Shown: positions 26,423 through 35,765, counted from the first letter of the stretch. The stretch: DNA of 64,000 nucleotides from Vampirovibrio chlorellavorus (GCA_001858525.1 LAPX01000003.1:79311-143310); one strand, 5' to 3'. Program-made: numbers and translations. Notes: generated by a model not told the origin, from the letters alone.

Positions 26423-27904
26423 TTGGACCCAACCGCCATGACCGAGAAATTAAGCGCCCTTTCACTTCATCAGCAAATTCAAAGCGGCCAGAAAAGTGCC
26501 GTTTCCGTCCTGGAAGAGACCTTTAAGCGTATTGACGCAGTGGACGGGGAAGTGGGTGCGTTCAACGCCTTAACCCGTGAGTTGGCTGCCGAGACGGCCG
26601 CCGAGGTGGATCGCAAGGTGAAGGCTGGAGAAACCCTGCCTTTGCTGGCCGGTGTGCCCCTGACGGTCAAAGACAACATCAATGTCAAAGGGTATCCCAC
26701 CACTTGCAGCAGCCAAATGCTGTCAGGCTATGTTTCTCCCTACGATGCCACGGTGACCTTGAAGGTGAAGGCCAATCTGCTACCCATTGTGGGCAAGGCC
26801 AACATGGATGAGTTTGCCATGGGTAGCTCCACCGAAAATAGCGCCACCAAGCTGACCCGCAACCCCTGGGATCTGGAGCGGGTTCCCGGAGGCAGTTCCG
26901 GTGGTTCCGCCGCTGCGGTGGCTTCCGAGCAAACGCTTATTTCGCTTGGCTCCGATACTGGCGGCTCCGTCCGTCAACCAGCCGCCTTGTGCGGATTGGT
27001 GGGCTTGAAGCCTACCTATGGGCTGGTTTCTCGCTACGGATTGGTGGCCTTTGCCAGCAGTTTGGATCAGGTGAGCCCCTTTGCCCGTAACGTGAAGGAT
27101 ACGGCGGCCATCCTGCAAGTGATTGGCGGCTTTGATAACCGAGATTCCACATCGCTCAATCTACCCCTGCCCAACTACCTGGAAAGCATCGAGCAACCGG
27201 TCGAACGCCTGAAGGTGGGTGTGATTACCGAATTGAACGGCGAAGGCATGCAGCCGGAAGTGGCCGAGTCCCTGAAGCGGGCCATTGAAACGTTCCAAAG
27301 CCTGGGTGCTGAAATTCACACTTTATCCATTCCCAGTATTCAGTATGCGGTGGCCTCCTATTACATCATCGCCACCGCTGAGGCCAGCTCCAACCTGGCC
27401 CGCTTTGACGGGGTGCGCTACGGCCTGCGCAATGAAGGCGACACCATTTACGATACCTACTGCAAGACCCGTGCCCAGGGCTTTGGCCCCGAGGTCAAAC
27501 GGCGCATCATGCTGGGGACCTTCTCTCTCAGTTCCGGCTATTACGATGCCTACTACGGCAAGGCCCAAAAGGTTCGCAAGTTGCTGAAGCACGAGTTCGA
27601 CAAGGCCTGGCAGCAAGTAGACGTGCTGATTTGCCCCACCTCTCCTACCACCGCCTTTAAAATCGGGGAAAAAGCCAACGATCCGGTTAGCATGTACCTC
27701 TCTGACATCGCTACCATCCCGGTGAACCTGGTGGGCATTCCCGCTTTAAGCGTTCCCTGTGGCTTTGACAACAGTCACCTGCCCATCGGCTTGCAAATTA
27801 TGGGTCCGCACCTGTCGGAAGAGAAGCTGTTCCGCATCGCCCAGATGTTTGAAACGGCCACCGGTCTGGCCAATCTCTCCCCTCAGTCCATGCTGGCGGT
27901 TTAA
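26423..27904 (+). CDS. gatA: Glutamyl-tRNA(Gln)/aspartyl-tRNA(Asn) amidotransferase subunit A
   Basis: The 493-residue amidase subunit of GatCAB releases ammonia from glutamine for amidation of mischarged tRNAs. The Ser-cisSer-Lys triad is visible: Lys in PLTVKDNINV, cis-Ser in SDTGGSVRQPA, and the amidase signature GGSSGGSAAAVAS. Length is normal. The start is probably the TTG at 26423: AAAGGA lies five bases before it, whereas the first ATG (26438) is 20 bases from that SD. GatB and GatC are not in this window. A terminator follows. Confidence 0.95.
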   Translation: MDPTAMTEKLSALSLHQQIQSGQKSAVSVLEETFKRIDAVDGEVGAFNALTRELAAETAAEVDRKVKAGETLPLLAGVPLTVKDNINVKGYPTTCSSQMLSGYVSPYDATVTLKVKANLLPIVGKANMDEFAMGSSTENSATKLTRNPWDLERVPGGSSGGSAAAVASEQTLISLGSDTGGSVRQPAALCGLVGLKPTYGLVSRYGLVAFASSLDQVSPFARNVKDTAAILQVIGGFDNRDSTSLNLPLPNYLESIEQPVERLKVGVITELNGEGMQPEVAESLKRAIETFQSLGAEIHTLSIPSIQYAVASYYIIATAEASSNLARFDGVRYGLRNEGDTIYDTYCKTRAQGFGPEVKRRIMLGTFSLSSGYYDAYYGKAQKVRKLLKHEFDKAWQQVDVLICPTSPTTAFKIGEKANDPVSMYLSDIATIPVNLVGIPALSVPCGFDNSHLPIGLQIMGPHLSEEKLFRIAQMFETATGLANLSPQSMLAV

Positions 27905-27922
27905 AACACCACTATTACGATT

Positions 27923-27965
27923 ACAGGCTTCCGCTCAGGTTTTCCAAGCGGAAGCCTGTTGCTTT
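27923..27965 (+). terminator. Rho-independent terminator of gatA
   Basis: A perfect 13-bp stem, ACAGGCTTCCGCT with AGCGGAAGCCTGT, an 11-base loop and a T-rich tail, 18 bases after the gatA stop. Confidence 0.85.
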
Positions 27966-28110
27966 TGATAGAATAAGCACAGTTTTCTGAATGTTCTGGC
28001 TGGCTCGGTGCGTTGCATTCATTTTACAGGGTTGGCACAAAGGGCACTTTCGGAGAGCGCAAAAAGGATTGCGTATCAGGCAGTTTGCAGGGTAGAAGGA
28101 GCGATTGGCA

Positions 28111-29019
28111 TTGTCGCTGAGGGATAAGTTGGCATCCGGGCAGCCGGTGATCACCGTGGAGTTGTCTCCCCCCAAAGGGACGGACGTCAGCCGTTTGCTG
28201 GAACATGCCCTAGCCTTAAAAGGTAAGGTGGATGCCATTAATGTGCCGGACTGTCAGCTTTCCATGCTGAAAATGAGTTCCATGGCCGCCTCCAAGCTCA
28301 TTCAGGATCACACTGGCATTGAGGCCGTGTGGCAATTGACTTGCCGGGATCGTAATCTGATTGCCTTGCAAGCGGATTTGCTGGGCGGATACGCGTTGGG
28401 CTTGCACAATATTTTGGCGCTCACCGGCGATCCGGTGCAGATTGGGGATCAAAAAGAGCATGCCAAGCAGGTTTTCCACCTGGAATCGGTGCGTTTGCTG
28501 GATTTGATCAAAACCTTAAACGTGGGAAAAGACGCCTGCGGTCAGGAACTCAAGGGCGCTGGCACCGATTTTACCCTGGGTGCGGCCATTAACCCGTTTA
28601 AATTGGGCAATCGGGCCCAGCAATTGCGGCTCAAGCAAAAAATGGAGCGGGAACTGCACTTCTTCCAGACCCAGCCTGTTTACCACCGGGAGCCGGTGGA
28701 AGAAATCCTGGCTTTGCTCAAGGATCTGGGCGACTCGTTGGGCTGCGTGCCCCCCAAGTTGTTACTGGGCATCATTCCGCCCCGCTCTGCCCAAGCCGCC
28801 CGCCGCATGAACCGGGAGATTGTGGGAGTGAATATCCCGGAAAGCTTTATTTCCCTGCTGGAGCGATCCAGTCAGCCGGTGCTGGAGAGTATTCGTTACT
28901 GCGCCGATGTGGTTCATGAACTCAAGCCTCTTGCCGATGGTTTTCACTTTATGCCGGTGGGCATGCCCTCAAAAGTGGGGCTGCTTTTGGATGAGTGTTT
29001 CGCCCTCTCCTCCAATTGA
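28111..29019 (+). CDS. metF: Methylenetetrahydrofolate reductase family protein
   Basis: A TIM-barrel flavoprotein of about 300 residues. The family's N-terminal glutamate (VITVELSPPKG) and the substrate-loop motif 'ILALTGDPVQIGDQ' are present, followed by 'FTLGAAINPFKLGNRAQQLRLKQKMERELHFFQTQPVYH' and 'LLLGIIPPRSAQAARRMN', which match MetF order. It would reduce methylene-THF to methyl-THF for methionine synthesis. Two TTG codons compete: 28111 lies nine bases from AAGGAG, 28105 only three, so 28111 is preferred. No methionine synthase gene is nearby. A MetF-like protein in another C1 pathway is possible. Confidence 0.8.
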   Translation: MSLRDKLASGQPVITVELSPPKGTDVSRLLEHALALKGKVDAINVPDCQLSMLKMSSMAASKLIQDHTGIEAVWQLTCRDRNLIALQADLLGGYALGLHNILALTGDPVQIGDQKEHAKQVFHLESVRLLDLIKTLNVGKDACGQELKGAGTDFTLGAAINPFKLGNRAQQLRLKQKMERELHFFQTQPVYHREPVEEILALLKDLGDSLGCVPPKLLLGIIPPRSAQAARRMNREIVGVNIPESFISLLERSSQPVLESIRYCADVVHELKPLADGFHFMPVGMPSKVGLLLDECFALSSN

Positions 29020-29192
29020 ATGATCCCCTGCCCCACAAATACCCCTAGAATGGCAAGAGATTGCCGCCTCAGGTGTGTATTGCGCCAACGAGGCCATATG
29101 GACTTTATCCGCAAGGGACGCATTGATCCCGCTGTCAGAGGGTAAAGACTGTTCGGCAGGGTAGTTGAGAGTTTGAGGTCATTGAAATTTCC

Positions 29193-29720
29193 ATGAAAAA
29201 ACGGCAAACGATTTTCTCGCTAACGGCACTGCTGGCTTTACCCTTGTTGGCTGCTTCCCTGCTTCCGGTGGTCGCTCAGGCCCAGGATGATGAGGATCTG
29301 TACTCCAAGCCTGCCGTGGTGACGACCTCCGCTGGGCGTAAAATGTTGTACCTGTTTTCCACGGACTTTCCACCCAATGGGGTGGCCCAGTATCCCACCC
29401 CGCCTTCCAAGGAAACCCGTTTCTGGCAGTTGCTGGACCGGGAAATAAGCAGAACTGCGGATTTGACCTTGACCGATGACGTATCCGATGCCGATTATCG
29501 TGTTGAGTTGCGTTGCGGCGGCGTGTTTAATTGCTCCAAGCTACTGGTGGATGTGAAAACGCCAGATCGCATTGTACTGACATCTTTTAAGCTTAAAAAC
29601 TTTGCCGCGTTCTGGGGGGTGGGCGTTCCCCGTCTGGAGCAAGTGGCGCATGAACTCTCTGTAACGCTGGATCAGCGCATTAAATTGCTGGAGCAGGGCG
29701 GCTACGGCCACACCGATTAG
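29193..29720 (+). CDS. Secreted protein of unknown function
   Basis: A 175-residue protein with a clear signal peptide (MKKRQTIFSLTALLALPLLAASLLPVVAQAQ, cleavage after AQA). The mature part is a small alpha/beta domain (DADYRVELRCGG, LLVDVKTPDRIVLTSFKLKN) with two cysteines (CGGVFNC) that could form a disulphide. The pattern of an N-terminal strand, a helix with 'FWQLLDREIS', and paired strands suggests a periplasmic accessory protein, but I do not recognise the family. It stands alone between metF and the convergent DUF5522 gene. Confidence 0.65.
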   Translation: MKKRQTIFSLTALLALPLLAASLLPVVAQAQDDEDLYSKPAVVTTSAGRKMLYLFSTDFPPNGVAQYPTPPSKETRFWQLLDREISRTADLTLTDDVSDADYRVELRCGGVFNCSKLLVDVKTPDRIVLTSFKLKNFAAFWGVGVPRLEQVAHELSVTLDQRIKLLEQGGYGHTD

Positions 29721-29773
29721 TCCAAAGTATCAGCGGCCCCAGAGATTAAGCGATGACTGAGTGCTGACGCTGT

Positions 29774-30004
29774 TTAAGGCGTGTCGTTTGATTGTTCTGG
29801 TGATGTTTCTGGCGAGGGTGCGGAAAACCCCTTGAAGCCATACGGGCAATGGCGGCAAACATTTTGGCAGCACAGGCCCCGGGCCAGATGGTAGAGCTCT
29901 GTAAATACCAAAAAGCCGGTTCGAGCATCCGTGTAATAATGCTCGCCCCTGGCGACGGCGTTTGCATGTTGTTGTTGATAGGTGGGGGAGTCGGGTAAGT
30001 TCAT
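29774..30004 (-). CDS. Small Cys-rich DUF5522-type protein
   Basis: A 76-residue protein whose core 'YYTDARTGFLVFTELYHLARGLCCQNVCRHCPYGF' matches the DUF5522 pattern I recall ('y..p.tGy.VfT..yhl.RG.CCgngCrHCPYg'). The motif CC-x2-C-x2-C (CCQNVCRHC) offers four cysteines and a histidine for metal or Fe-S binding, function unknown. It lies directly downstream of the SRP RNA gene on the same strand, about 50 bases after its terminator. The start codon has no strong SD; an alternative start is unlikely because the frame closes shortly upstream. Confidence 0.75.
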   Translation of the reverse strand: MNLPDSPTYQQQHANAVARGEHYYTDARTGFLVFTELYHLARGLCCQNVCRHCPYGFKGFSAPSPETSPEQSNDTP

Positions 30005-30059
30005 CAGTGATTTGCCAGTGGTTTGCTGTTTTTTGCAGATTGGACCTGAATATGAAAAA

Positions 30060-30203
30060 ACCGCACCCCGTCATCTGTTGCCAAATGCCGGTTCCGGATG
30101 AAGGACTTGCAGCACCCGCAGGGGTAGACTTATTGCTGCTACGTTCCCGTCCTGACAAGGTTCATCGTCCATGCGCCGCGCAAGGATCATACCGGAGGTG
30201 CGG
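30060..30203 (-). ncRNA. ffs: Signal recognition particle RNA (4.5S/SRP RNA)
   Basis: Read on the minus strand, the region contains the SRP domain IV consensus: CTTGTCAGGACGGGAACG followed by TAGCAGCAATAAG, with GGAA tetraloop, the asymmetric GTCAGG/AGCAGC loop and flanking stem. The ends pair (CCGCACC at 30197-30203 with GGGTGCGG at 30061-30068), and the 3' end runs directly into TTTTTT, forming a terminator. The transcript of roughly 144 bases is longer than E. coli 4.5S RNA (114). It would bind Ffh and target membrane proteins. Domain IV is close to certain; the exact ends are estimated. Confidence 0.9.
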
Positions 30204-30211
30204 TAGTCGAT

Positions 30212-30220
30212 ACTATAGCA
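30212..30220 (-). promoter_or_regulatory. Extended -10 promoter element of the SRP RNA gene
   Basis: On the minus strand TGCTATAGT gives an extended -10 (TG, one base, TATAGT) eight bases before the predicted 5' end of the RNA. A convincing -35 is not seen. It lies just beyond the purF stop codon. Confidence 0.55.
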
Positions 30221-30235
30221 CACCCGGTCTCTGGT

Positions 30236-31738
30236 TCATACCGATGCGCTGGTCAGGCTCAGGGGGACAAAATCGACCGGCTTTCCTGCCGGGTAGTTGC
30301 CACTGAAGCAGGCCGTACAAGGGGCTTCGTAACCGGCCACATCCGCCATGTCCTGTACCGACAGGTAAGTCAGCGAATCCACGCCCAGAAACTCCCGAAT
30401 TTTCTCGGTATTTTCCATCTGATTGGCGATGAGCTCTTTTTGCTCCGACATATCAATGCCATAGAAGCACGGGTGAGTCACCTTGGCCGAGGAAATGCGC
30501 AGGTGGAGTTCCTTGACCCCACAGTCTTTCAACATTTTGACCAGATTGCGACTGGTATTGCCTCGAACAATGGAATCATCCACCACAATGACCCGTTTGC
30601 CTGCCAATACATCTTTCAGCGGGTTAAGCTTCAGTTGAATCCCCTTTTCCCGCAGTTCATGGGTGGGGCTGATGAAGGTACGTCCCACATAGCGGTTTTT
30701 AATCAGGCCTTCCACGTAAGGAATGCCCGATTCCCGGCTGTATCCAACGGCGGCCACATTGCCGGAATCCGGCACGGGGATGACAATATCCGCTTCCACC
30801 GGCGGGGAAATCTGGGCCAGCCGACGTCCCAGGTTCATGCGGTAGTTGTACACGGATTGCCCGTGGATAATGCTATCGGGGCGGGCAAAGTACACCAGCT
30901 CAAACACGCATAGGTGTTCCTTCTTGGGGCCATCCAGAAAAATCGACTCCGTGCGACCCACACCCTCGGTTTCCAAACCGGCGTAATAGTCATCCAGCGT
31001 GGCGATCAGAATTTCGCCGGGCTCAATGTCCCGTTCGTACGTGGCCCCTACAATGTCCAGGGCGCATGTTTCAGAGGCCACCACTAACGCTCCCGTTTTG
31101 GTGCGTCCCATGCAGAAGGGGCGGAGTCCGTGGCGATCGCGGGCTGCTATCAGCGTATCCCCGGTGGCGATGACGATGGAAAAAGCGCCGTCACAAGCGT
31201 TAATGGCTTCCTTTACCGCCTCTTTCAGCGGTTTCCCCTGATTTAGCAAATAGTTAATGTAAATCAGGATCAGGTGGCTATCACTGCTGCCCTGGCTGAG
31301 GTATTGATGCTGTTTTAAAAAGTCTCGCAGTTGCTCGGTATTAATTAGGTTGCCGTTGTGGGCCAGCGTAATGCCGCCAAAAGGACTGCGGGCCACCACA
31401 GGCTGTGCGTTGTCCAGGTTACTGGCCCCGGTGGTAGAGTAGCGGGTGTGCCCTATGCCGATTTGGCCGGTCAGGCTTTCCAGTAAATTTTCGTTGAAGA
31501 CCTGATTGACCAGACCCATTTCCTTGTGGATGCGCAGTTGGTGGTTATCAAAGACGGCCATGCCGCAACTTTCCTGGCCCCGGTGTTGCAGGGCGTACAG
31601 GCCAAAGTACAGGGTATGCCCCAAGCCTGCGGAGTTTTTATCCAGAATGCCAAACACGCCGCATTCTTCGTGAATGGATTTGTAAGGCACCGGCTGCGGT
31701 TCAAACTGGGGCTGAACGCTCAAATCAGAGGTTGGCAA
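30236..31738 (-). CDS. purF: Amidophosphoribosyltransferase (Fe-S, propeptide type)
   Basis: The 500-residue enzyme makes phosphoribosylamine, the first step of purine synthesis. The catalytic Cys26 (HEECGVFGI) is preceded by a propeptide, as in the Bacillus enzyme. The glutaminase segment 'YALQHRGQESCGMAV' and the PRPP loop 'GKRVIVVDDSIVRGNTSRN' are intact. Cysteines at 'HLCVFELVYFARPDS', 'THPCFYGIDMS' and 'CTACFSGNYP' match the [4Fe-4S] ligands of the Bacillus-type enzyme, which makes it oxygen-sensitive. It overlaps the end of purL by 14 bases, so the two are co-transcribed. Confidence 0.95.
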   Translation of the reverse strand: MPTSDLSVQPQFEPQPVPYKSIHEECGVFGILDKNSAGLGHTLYFGLYALQHRGQESCGMAVFDNHQLRIHKEMGLVNQVFNENLLESLTGQIGIGHTRYSTTGASNLDNAQPVVARSPFGGITLAHNGNLINTEQLRDFLKQHQYLSQGSSDSHLILIYINYLLNQGKPLKEAVKEAINACDGAFSIVIATGDTLIAARDRHGLRPFCMGRTKTGALVVASETCALDIVGATYERDIEPGEILIATLDDYYAGLETEGVGRTESIFLDGPKKEHLCVFELVYFARPDSIIHGQSVYNYRMNLGRRLAQISPPVEADIVIPVPDSGNVAAVGYSRESGIPYVEGLIKNRYVGRTFISPTHELREKGIQLKLNPLKDVLAGKRVIVVDDSIVRGNTSRNLVKMLKDCGVKELHLRISSAKVTHPCFYGIDMSEQKELIANQMENTEKIREFLGVDSLTYLSVQDMADVAGYEAPCTACFSGNYPAGKPVDFVPLSLTSASV

Positions 31739-33998
31739 GGGTCTGGCTCCATAACGTTTTCAAGGGGGCAAGGGCAATGGGGGGCTGATCGTCGACCACC
31801 AGATTAAACCCGTCCGTGGTGCGACCAATGGGAATCCAATCCATTTTTTCGCCACACAGGGCCTGGAATGCTTCTTCCTGATCGGGATGGTAAGCCACGA
31901 TATATGTTCCCCCGGTTTCCCCAAACAGGCACTCATCCAGACGGCACTGACCCGCTAGCGCACTGCGGTTGAAGGCAATGCCCAATTCGTTCTGGAATGC
32001 CATTTCCACCAGGGTGGGCAGTAGCCCGCCAATGGAAATATCCTGCACGGCCTCTACCAGTTGCCGATCAATCAGGGACAAAACCAGCTTCATGGCCCGA
32101 TCTTCCTGTTTTAAATCCACTTCCGGGGGAGGCCCTTCAATCAGGCCAGCCCGAAGTTTCTGGTATTCGCTGCCGCCCAGTTGCGGTTTGAAACGTCCCA
32201 GCAGGGCCAAGCGTAAGCCGGGTTGACGCAGGGCTGGGGCCATCACTTTTTTCTCATCTTCAATCAGCCCAATCATGGCGATGGTGGGGGTGGGGAAGAT
32301 GGCCTCGCCGGAATGCTCGTTATAAAGGCTGACGTTTCCGCTGATGACGGGTGTTTCAAACACTTCGCAGGCGTCTTTGATGCCTTGTACCGCGTAATAC
32401 AGCTGATAGTATATTTCAGGTTTTTCCGGATTCCCGAAGTTCAGGTTGTCACTGACGGCCAGTGGAAGGGCGCCGGTGCAAACCATATTGCGGCAAGCCT
32501 GAGCCACGGCAAACTGGCTGCCCCGATAAGGCTCCAGATACACGTAGCGGGCGTTGCAATCTACGGTCATGGCCAGGGCCTTGCCGGAGAAGTCCCCGTT
32601 TTTGCGCCGCAGGCGAATGACCCCGGAACCCAGATTTTCGGAAGCCAGCAGGGTGTTGTTTTGCACATGGCGGTCGTATTGCCGAATGACACCGGTGGGA
32701 TGGGCAATGTTCGGGGAGGCGAACAGTCGCTCTAACCATTGCGGAAAGTCCTGGGGCTGAATATCGGCAAAGCGATCCTTGGGGTTGGCCAGACGACGGG
32801 CTTTGGCCGGTTCCGGCTCTGGCGGCTTCAATCCCCGATCGTAAGAAGGGGCCAAGTCGGTCAGCAATTTGGCCGGCAAATCCACTACTTGTTGGCCTTT
32901 GTGGAAAATTCGGATGTTTTCATCCGCCGTCACTTCGCCCACAATGACCGCTGGAATACGCCATTTGGCGAACACGTCCAGGACAGGCTGCTCCTTGCCC
33001 TTTTCCAGCACCATCAGCATGCGTTCCTGAGACTCTGAGAGCAGGTATTCATGCGGTTGCATGTCAGGTTCCCGTGCGGGCACCTTGTCCAAGTCCATAA
33101 TCATGCCCACATGCCCTTTGGCGGCCATCTCACAACTGGAGCTGGTTAATCCAGCGGCGCCCATATCCTGGGCGGCCACGATGCAGCCGGTGGCAAAGGC
33201 TTCCAGACAGGCTTCAATCAATACTTTTTCAGCAAAGGGGTCGCCCACTTGCACGGCAGGCCGATCGGCGGTGCTGTTCTCATCCAGCTCCTTGCTGGCA
33301 AAGGCGGCCCCGCCCATGCCATCTTTCCCGGTGGCTGAGCCTACATACAGGACCGGGTTTCCAACGCCTTTGGCGGCGGAAGGCATTTCATCGCCTTCAT
33401 ACAGAATCCCCACGGCCATGGCGTTGACCAATGGGTTGCCGTTGTAGCATTCATCAAAAAATACTTCGCCGCCCACGGTGGGAACGCCCACGCAATTGCC
33501 GTAATGTCCAATGCCATGTACGGCGTTGGCAAACAGGTAGCGGTTATGGGTTTGGGTGGCGTCGTTCTCGCCTCGCTCCGGAAAGGACATGGGCCCAAAG
33601 CGCAGGGAGTTCAGGTTGGCGATGGGCCGGGCGTTCATGGTGAAAATATCCCGCAGAATACCGCCGACACCTGTAGCGGCGCCTTGAAAGGGTTCTACTG
33701 CGGTGGGGTGATTGTGGCTTTCAATTTTAAAGGCAATCTGGATGCCTTCCCCGATGTCGATGATCCCGGCGTTTTCCCCCGGTCCGGCCACCACCCGTGG
33801 CCCTTTGTTGGGCAGCAGTTTCAGCAAATGGCGGGAGTTTTTATAGCAACAATGCTCACTCCACAACACGCTGAACATGGCGATTTCGTTGAAATTCGGC
33901 TCCCGGTGAAGATGATTACAGATCTTCTGGTATTCCCCCGTGGTGAGATTGAGCGATTTCAGTAACGATTCGGTTTCCGACGAAAGGGTGGCAAGCAT
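31725..33998 (-). CDS. purL: Phosphoribosylformylglycinamidine synthase subunit PurL
   Basis: The 757-residue small-type PurL uses ATP and PurQ-supplied ammonia to form FGAM. Family segments in order: 'NEIAMFSVLWSEHCCYKNSRHLLK', 'GPGENAGIIDIGEGIQIAFKIESHNHPTAVEPFQGAATGVGGILRDIF', 'GVPTVGGEVFFDECYNGNPLVNAM', 'QDMGAAGLTSSSCEMA', 'LGSGVIRLRRKNG' and the C-terminal 'GGTYIVAYHPDQ'. The start at 33998 (MLATLSSETE) is chosen over a 26-residue longer frame because AGGGG lies 11 bases upstream and the family begins there. The partners PurQ and PurS needed by this type are outside the window. Confidence 0.95.
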   Translation of the reverse strand: MLATLSSETESLLKSLNLTTGEYQKICNHLHREPNFNEIAMFSVLWSEHCCYKNSRHLLKLLPNKGPRVVAGPGENAGIIDIGEGIQIAFKIESHNHPTAVEPFQGAATGVGGILRDIFTMNARPIANLNSLRFGPMSFPERGENDATQTHNRYLFANAVHGIGHYGNCVGVPTVGGEVFFDECYNGNPLVNAMAVGILYEGDEMPSAAKGVGNPVLYVGSATGKDGMGGAAFASKELDENSTADRPAVQVGDPFAEKVLIEACLEAFATGCIVAAQDMGAAGLTSSSCEMAAKGHVGMIMDLDKVPAREPDMQPHEYLLSESQERMLMVLEKGKEQPVLDVFAKWRIPAVIVGEVTADENIRIFHKGQQVVDLPAKLLTDLAPSYDRGLKPPEPEPAKARRLANPKDRFADIQPQDFPQWLERLFASPNIAHPTGVIRQYDRHVQNNTLLASENLGSGVIRLRRKNGDFSGKALAMTVDCNARYVYLEPYRGSQFAVAQACRNMVCTGALPLAVSDNLNFGNPEKPEIYYQLYYAVQGIKDACEVFETPVISGNVSLYNEHSGEAIFPTPTIAMIGLIEDEKKVMAPALRQPGLRLALLGRFKPQLGGSEYQKLRAGLIEGPPPEVDLKQEDRAMKLVLSLIDRQLVEAVQDISIGGLLPTLVEMAFQNELGIAFNRSALAGQCRLDECLFGETGGTYIVAYHPDQEEAFQALCGEKMDWIPIGRTTDGFNLVVDDQPPIALAPLKTLWSQTLANL

Positions 33999-34205
33999 GG
34001 TGGCAAATTCCCCTGCAACTGGCCCCTGAAAAACAGAGCAACCTGATACGACCCCTGAATTATGGCTCAAAAGCACCCAGATTCCAAGGACAGCACTGGA
34101 TGAAGAACGTTTTGTTTCAAGTTGTAAAATTCATTCAGTTTTTATCGGTACTTTGCCGATAGGCAATGCAAAGGTAAGGACCATTGCAATGGAAAGGGAC
34201 GTTTT

Positions 34206-34907
34206 ATGCCGTTTCTTCAAAATTTAATAGCGTCCAATATTGCCGAAGAGCAAGCTCGATTTATGGCCCGAGTGTACTTGTGGATGTGTTCGGGCTTAAC
34301 CGTAACCGGTTTTACCGCATATGCTACTTTTTTATCGCCGCTCTTGTTAGCCATCATTTTCAAAAGTGGCTTCGTGTTTTTGGGCCTTATTATTTTGCAA
34401 TTTGTCTTGGTGGCCACACTTTCGGGCCTAATTGAAAAAGTCAGTGATGTGATGGCCAAGCTGATTTTTTTTGCATACTGCATGCTGAACGGATTCACCT
34501 TTTCGGTGATTTTTTTAGCCTATAATATGCAATCCATCATCACTGTTTTTGGCTTGACCGCTGGTATGTTTGCCGGGCTTTCTGCTTATGGTTATTTGAC
34601 CAAACGAGATTTATCGCCCTGGGGGAGTTTTTTGGTGGCTGGCTTATGGGGTTTGATTTTGTTAGGAGTGTTTAACCTGTTTTTCTACAATGGAGCACGC
34701 GATTTAATCATTTCTTGTATGGGTTTGTTTATTTTTGCCGGATTAACCGCTTACGACACTCAAAAGATTAAAGCCCTCAATGTGATTGGGAATGAGGGTA
34801 CCGAAGAAGACACCAAAGAGGCCATTTACGGGGCGCTCATCTTGTATCTGGATTTTATCAACCTGTTTTTAAAGCTGTTGCGGCTAACGGGGCGTCGTCG
34901 TTCTTAA
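34206..34907 (+). CDS. Bax inhibitor-1 / YccA family membrane protein
   Basis: The 233-residue protein has seven predicted membrane helices and the BI-1 signatures 'QARFMARVYLWMCSGLTVTGFTAYA' at the N-terminus, 'SAYGYLTKRDLSPWGSFLVAGLWGLILLG' and 'FAGLTAYDTQKIKAL...ALILYLDFINLFLKLLRL' at the C-terminus. Bacterial members form pH-dependent calcium leak channels or interact with the FtsH protease; the specific role here is unknown. It is divergent from purL-purF with about 200 bases between. Confidence 0.9.
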   Translation: MPFLQNLIASNIAEEQARFMARVYLWMCSGLTVTGFTAYATFLSPLLLAIIFKSGFVFLGLIILQFVLVATLSGLIEKVSDVMAKLIFFAYCMLNGFTFSVIFLAYNMQSIITVFGLTAGMFAGLSAYGYLTKRDLSPWGSFLVAGLWGLILLGVFNLFFYNGARDLIISCMGLFIFAGLTAYDTQKIKALNVIGNEGTEEDTKEAIYGALILYLDFINLFLKLLRLTGRRRS

Positions 34908-34964
34908 AAATTGCCTGTCTGTAATGATTGAAAATGAGTCGGGTTTTGGCTTTAATCAAACATT

Positions 34965-35585
34965 ATGAGCAAGCCTACCGATAAACCCCGCAATCAAAAC
35001 CCCAGCAATCAAAATGAAGCGTTCAAGGCCCGCATTTTTGATCTGATCATTCAGCAAGGCGTGGAGGCGTTCAACGATTACCGTCGCTCTGAGGGCTTCA
35101 GTCCCATTGATTTGTCCGGGCTGGATTTTACTTCCAAAGACCTGACCGGCATTAACTTCAGTGTGGCCGACCTGACCGGTTGCATCTTCGATTATGCCTA
35201 TATGACCGATGCCGTGCTGATTATGGCGGACTTATCCCGCGCCTCTTGCCGGGAGACAGATTTTTACATGGCCAATCTGGAAGAGGCCGACCTGTTGCAT
35301 TGTAATCTGCAGGAAGCCAAGCTGGCTGGCGCCTCGCTGATGGAAGCGGTATTGACCGGCTCTCAAGCCAAGCAGGCCGATTTTAAAGACGCGGATCTCA
35401 CTCGGGCCAACCTTCAGAAGTGCCAGTTGCAGGATGCCGATTTTTCGGGCGCAATTTTAAACAGCGCCGATTTCCGGGACGCGGAAATAGAATGGGCCAA
35501 CTTCGAGGGGGCTCAATACGACGCTTCGACCCGTTGGGGTGTCAAGCCACCGGCCTTTTTGCAGTCTCCCCCACTGCCTGAATGA
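34965..35585 (+). CDS. Pentapeptide-repeat protein
   Basis: The 206-residue protein has about 20 copies of the A(D/N)LxX repeat from residue 47 to 185 (for example ADLSRASCRETDFYMANLEEADLLHCNLQEAKL), which fold into a right-handed quadrilateral beta-helix. The N-terminal 45 residues are a helical, Asn/Gln-rich cap and the last 20 a Pro-rich tail. No signal peptide, so cytoplasmic. Some relatives mimic DNA and protect gyrase, but nothing here shows that function. It starts 57 bases after the BI-1 gene. Confidence 0.9.
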   Translation: MSKPTDKPRNQNPSNQNEAFKARIFDLIIQQGVEAFNDYRRSEGFSPIDLSGLDFTSKDLTGINFSVADLTGCIFDYAYMTDAVLIMADLSRASCRETDFYMANLEEADLLHCNLQEAKLAGASLMEAVLTGSQAKQADFKDADLTRANLQKCQLQDADFSGAILNSADFRDAEIEWANFEGAQYDASTRWGVKPPAFLQSPPLPE

Positions 35586-35765
35586 ACTCAAAAACTGGCC
35601 TGATTAAAAAATCAGGGGACCGGGTATTGAAACCTTGTGTCTATGACAGTGTCGGTTCTCCACAGGTGATTTAATTCAGACGATGCGGTCGTACCGTGTC
35701 TGTTTCTGGGTCTATTTTTGGCGTGATCCTCACGTCTATTCCAGCTTATGCGGGAGATCAGCTTC

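Noticed and set aside
29962..30306. Plus- and minus-strand frames across the SRP RNA
   Set aside because: The region has the SRP RNA domain IV consensus and paired ends; the frames are chance openings.
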